Below are positions 59,711 through 62,344 of a DNA stretch of 62,344 bases, piece after piece (position 1 is the first letter of the stretch; the number at the start of each line of letters is the position of its first letter). Source of the stretch: Alistipes sp. (GTDB lineage Bacteria > Bacteroidota > Bacteroidia > Bacteroidales > Rikenellaceae); the NCBI GenBank assembly GCA_017558115.1, contig JAFYWG010000037.1, positions 1-62,344 of the forward strand, written 5' to 3'. Under the pieces are notes generated by a model. The model saw only the letters and a program-made list of their open reading frames with translations, did no database searches and was not told the origin of the DNA. Both the position numbers and the translations under genes were made by a program.

Positions 59711-62263
59711 TTAGTTACACTTAGAGTAGCCGCAGGCCATACATGTGAGGCAGCCATTCTGGTAGGCCATGTTCTCCTGACCACACTGTGGGCAGCGACC
59801 CTTACCGCGGGTACCATCCTTGATATACTGCTTCAACGCACGCTCCACACCATTCTTCCATGTGTTGATAGTCTCAGAGTCGAGGTGCAAGCCATCCACG
59901 AGCTGCACAACCTTGTCGATAGGCATGCCGTAGCGCAATACACCCGAGATAAGCTTAGCATAGTTCCAGAACTCCTCGTCGAAGAGGCGCGAGATACCAC
60001 CGATGGTGTTGATATAGCCGTAGCGGTCCTGATACTGGAAGTCGTAGCGCTTAGTGCCATCAGCCTCGGTAACCTTGAGGATGTGACCGTGAGTGATGGT
60101 CTTGGGGATGTACATAGCATCCTCCTCGATCTTACCGGTGAAGATCTCGTAGGGGCGGTCATCCTGCTTACCCACAAAGGCAATCCAATCCTCCTTGCCG
60201 TTCTTGAAGCGCACGATATCTGCGGGGATAGACTCGGGACGACGCATGCTGTTGCTACCTGAGCAGTTGCTCTTCTTGTTATTCTTAGCGTTCACGTCGA
60301 GCAACACGCCATCGCGGCAACCGTCGCGGTATACGGTGATACCCTTACAGCCACACTCCCAAGCTGTGCGATATACGTCAGCCACAAGCTCCTCGGTAAC
60401 CTCGTTGGGGAGGTTTACAGTTACCGAGATAGAGTGATCCACCCACTTCTGGATAGCACCCTGCATCTTCACCTTTGCCACCCAGTCGATGTCGTTGGCT
60501 GTAGCCTTATAGTAGGGCGAAGCCTTAAGCCACTCGTTGAGCTCCTCATCCTTGATTGTCTGAAGCTTAGTGGTGTCGTAGCCGTTGATCTCGAGCCACT
60601 TAACAAACTGGTGGTGGTATACGTAGTACTCGATGAACTTCTCGCCAGTCTCATCCACGAACGATGCCACCTGATCCTTATCCGAGGGGTTGATCTTACG
60701 ACGACGCTTATATACGGGGCGGAACACAGGCTCGATGCCCGATGTTGTCTGCGACATGAGTGACGTAGTGCCTGTAGGTGCGATGGTGAGCATGGCGATG
60801 TTACGACGACCATACTGCTTCATCAACTCGCGCAACTCGGGAGCTGCCTCGCATACGCGCTCAACCATGGGGTTGCCCTGCTCCTTCTCGAAGTTATATA
60901 CACCGAACGCACCACGCTCCTTCGCCATCATGGTAGAGGCGCGGTATGCCTCCACAGCGAGGGTCTTGTGCACATTAACAGTGAAGTCGATAGCCTCATC
61001 CGAGCCGTAGCGCATGCCGAGGGCTGCCAACATATCACCCTCAGCGGTGATGCCCAAGCCCGTACGGCGACCCTTGAGTGCCATATCCTTAATCTTCTTC
61101 CACAACTCGAGCTCCACGCGACGTACATCCTCATCCTCGGGGTCTGAAGCGATCTTGTTGATGATGAGCTCCACCTTCTCGAGCTCGAGGTCGATGATGT
61201 CGTCCATAAGGTGCATAGCCATTGCCACGTGCTGCTTGAACTTCTCGAAGTTGAACTTCGCCTCCTTTGTGAAGGGCGCGTCAACATAGCTCAAGAGGTT
61301 GAGTGCCAAGAGGCGGCAGCTATCGTAGGGGCACAATGGAATCTCGCCACAAGGGTTGGTCGACACGGTGCGGAAGCCCTCATCGGCATAGCAGTCGGGC
61401 ACGCTCTCGCGGATGATCGTATCCCAGAAGAGCACGCCTGGCTCTGCCGACTTCCACGCGTTGTGGATAATCTTTGACCAGAGCTTCTTAGCGTCGATAT
61501 CCTGAGTATATGTGGGGTTGTCGCTCTTGACGGGGAACTGCTGACGGTATGACTCACCCGCCAATGCAGCACGCATAAAGTCGTCATCTACCTTAATAGA
61601 TACGTTTGCACCAGTCACCTTGCCTGTGTCGACCTTTGCGTCGATGAAGCGCTCAGCGTCGGGGTGCTTGATGAGCAACGAGAGCATCAACGCGCCACGA
61701 CGACCATCCTGCGCAACCTCGCGTGTAGAGTTAGAGTAGCGCTCCATGAAGGGCACGATACCTGTTGAGGTAAGTGCAGAGTTAAGCACAGGGCTACCTG
61801 TGGGGCGGATGTGCGAAAGGTCGTGACCTACACCACCACGGCGCTTCATGAGCTGCACCTGCTCCTCGTCCATGCGGAAGATACCACCGTAAGAGTCTGC
61901 GGGGTTCTTGTGGCCGATAACGAAGCAGTTTGAGAGTGATGCTACCTGGAGGTTGTTGCCAATACCTGTCATAGGGCCACCCTGAGGGATGACATAGCGG
62001 AAGTGGTCGAGGAGCTCGAAGATCTGCTCCTTAGACAATGGGTTGGGGTAGTTACTCTCGATGCGCGCGAGCTCGCTTGCGATACGGTTGTGCATATCGC
62101 GAGGCGTAGTCTCGTAGATGTTACCGAACGAGTCCTTCAATGCGTACTTGCTCACCCAAACCTGTGCAGCAAGCTCGTCACCTGCGAAATACTCCTTAGA
62201 AGCCGCTACTGCGTCCTCGTACTTCACAGTCTTAAGCTGTTCATTGTTAGTCTTTTGAGTCAT
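59711..62263 (-). CDS. nrdJ: Adenosylcobalamin-dependent (class II) ribonucleotide reductase
   Basis: 850 residues. The radical barrel has SNCFVIGHK (active-site Cys), NPCGEIPL near residue 306 (Asn, Cys, Glu) and GTTSLMSQTTSGIEP in the C-terminal half of the barrel. A TSCPD-like region (DVYRTAWECGCKGITVYRDG) and a Zn-ribbon tail with four-plus Cys (CPQCGQENMAYQNG, CMACGYSKC) follow, as in NrdJ proteins. It reduces ribonucleotides to deoxyribonucleotides without oxygen, using B12. No small subunit gene is nearby. The upstream region is cut by the window end; AAGTGCGCACTT (62321-62332) is a perfect palindrome there. Confidence 0.95.
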   Translation of the reverse strand: MTQKTNNEQLKTVKYEDAVAASKEYFAGDELAAQVWVSKYALKDSFGNIYETTPRDMHNRIASELARIESNYPNPLSKEQIFELLDHFRYVIPQGGPMTGIGNNLQVASLSNCFVIGHKNPADSYGGIFRMDEEQVQLMKRRGGVGHDLSHIRPTGSPVLNSALTSTGIVPFMERYSNSTREVAQDGRRGALMLSLLIKHPDAERFIDAKVDTGKVTGANVSIKVDDDFMRAALAGESYRQQFPVKSDNPTYTQDIDAKKLWSKIIHNAWKSAEPGVLFWDTIIRESVPDCYADEGFRTVSTNPCGEIPLCPYDSCRLLALNLLSYVDAPFTKEAKFNFEKFKQHVAMAMHLMDDIIDLELEKVELIINKIASDPEDEDVRRVELELWKKIKDMALKGRRTGLGITAEGDMLAALGMRYGSDEAIDFTVNVHKTLAVEAYRASTMMAKERGAFGVYNFEKEQGNPMVERVCEAAPELRELMKQYGRRNIAMLTIAPTGTTSLMSQTTSGIEPVFRPVYKRRRKINPSDKDQVASFVDETGEKFIEYYVYHHQFVKWLEINGYDTTKLQTIKDEELNEWLKASPYYKATANDIDWVAKVKMQGAIQKWVDHSISVTVNLPNEVTEELVADVYRTAWECGCKGITVYRDGCRDGVLLDVNAKNNKKSNCSGSNSMRRPESIPADIVRFKNGKEDWIAFVGKQDDRPYEIFTGKIEEDAMYIPKTITHGHILKVTEADGTKRYDFQYQDRYGYINTIGGISRLFDEEFWNYAKLISGVLRYGMPIDKVVQLVDGLHLDSETINTWKNGVERALKQYIKDGTRGKGRCPQCGQENMAYQNGCLTCMACGYSKCN

Positions 62264-62344
62264 AATTGTATGTCGTTTTTATTATCTATTTCTGCTTTGT
62301 GCTTAGCAACTCTCGGCCACAAGTGCGCACTTCGAGTGTACAAA

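Noticed and set aside
62321-62332. Palindrome AAGTGCGCACTT as an NrdR box upstream of nrdJ
   Set aside because: It does not match the A/T-rich NrdR consensus, there is only one copy, and the region is cut by the window edge.

Overview
The window is a chromosomal segment of a Bacteroidales bacterium. A Rikenellaceae/Alistipes-like origin is my inference. The grounds are promoters of the Bacteroidetes type (-33 TTTG, -7 TAnnTTTG), almost no Shine-Dalgarno sequences, many SusX-era style lipoproteins, a meso-DAP type MurE, a MraY with the Bacteroidetes periplasmic insertion, a futalosine-type menaquinone pathway, a B12-dependent ribonucleotide reductase and a PepSY-like protein pair. It is dense core genome. 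I see no prophage, insertion sequence, CRISPR array, tRNA or rRNA.

Layout: 1-264 holds the end of gap. From 526 to 4987 there is a double GNAT protein, then a formate/nitrite-type channel and leuS. From 5030 to 14747 lies a minus-strand division and cell-wall (dcw) operon: rsmH, ftsL, ftsI, murE, mraY, murD, ftsW. It runs on into an Hsp15-like gene and leuS instead of into murG, murC and ftsQAZ. From 14851 to 24125 come a GlsB/hemolysin-type acyltransferase, a ROK glucokinase, a polyprenyl synthase with a U32 protein, aminopeptidase P, formate-THF ligase and mqnB-mqnD. From 24543 to 28469 are gdhA, gcvT and a GNAT-like protein. From 28829 to 36207 are PepSY-like secreted proteins, a YeiH-type transporter, a porin, a SLOG protein, a YtxH pair, serine dehydratase and hemW. 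From 36364 to 41425 is a glycogen operon (debranching enzyme, glycogen synthase, GH57 enzyme, lipoprotein). From 41769 to 62263 are a large lipoprotein, gcvP with a TGS-type uridine kinase, a 5'-nucleotidase, rnhB, a cold-shock protein, a lipoprotein/radical-SAM pair, an OmpA protein, a giant beta-helix lipoprotein and nrdJ.

Metabolic links: serine dehydratase, GcvT/GcvP, formate-THF ligase and GdhA point to amino-acid fermentation with one-carbon exchange. The glycogen genes and ROK kinase handle storage sugar. MqnB/MqnD and the polyprenyl synthase can supply menaquinone, and a polyprenyl diphosphate synthase can also serve the lipid carrier used by MraY.

The most unusual signal is non-coding. 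A roughly 125-bp, multi-stem inverted-repeat element occurs in five near-complete copies (264-388, 22538-22664, 22665-22790, 24416-24539, 53379-53506), plus a core-only copy (24320-24363) and a decayed fragment (about 391-452). Its outer stems change sequence while keeping pairing. Its core GGG-N2-GTAC-loop-GTAC-N2-CCC is fixed. The full copies are always placed in the same orientation, right at the stop codon of the upstream gene (the second tandem copy follows the first). I do not recognise it as a described family. The second candidate system is the lipoprotein/radical-SAM pair at 51946-53390.
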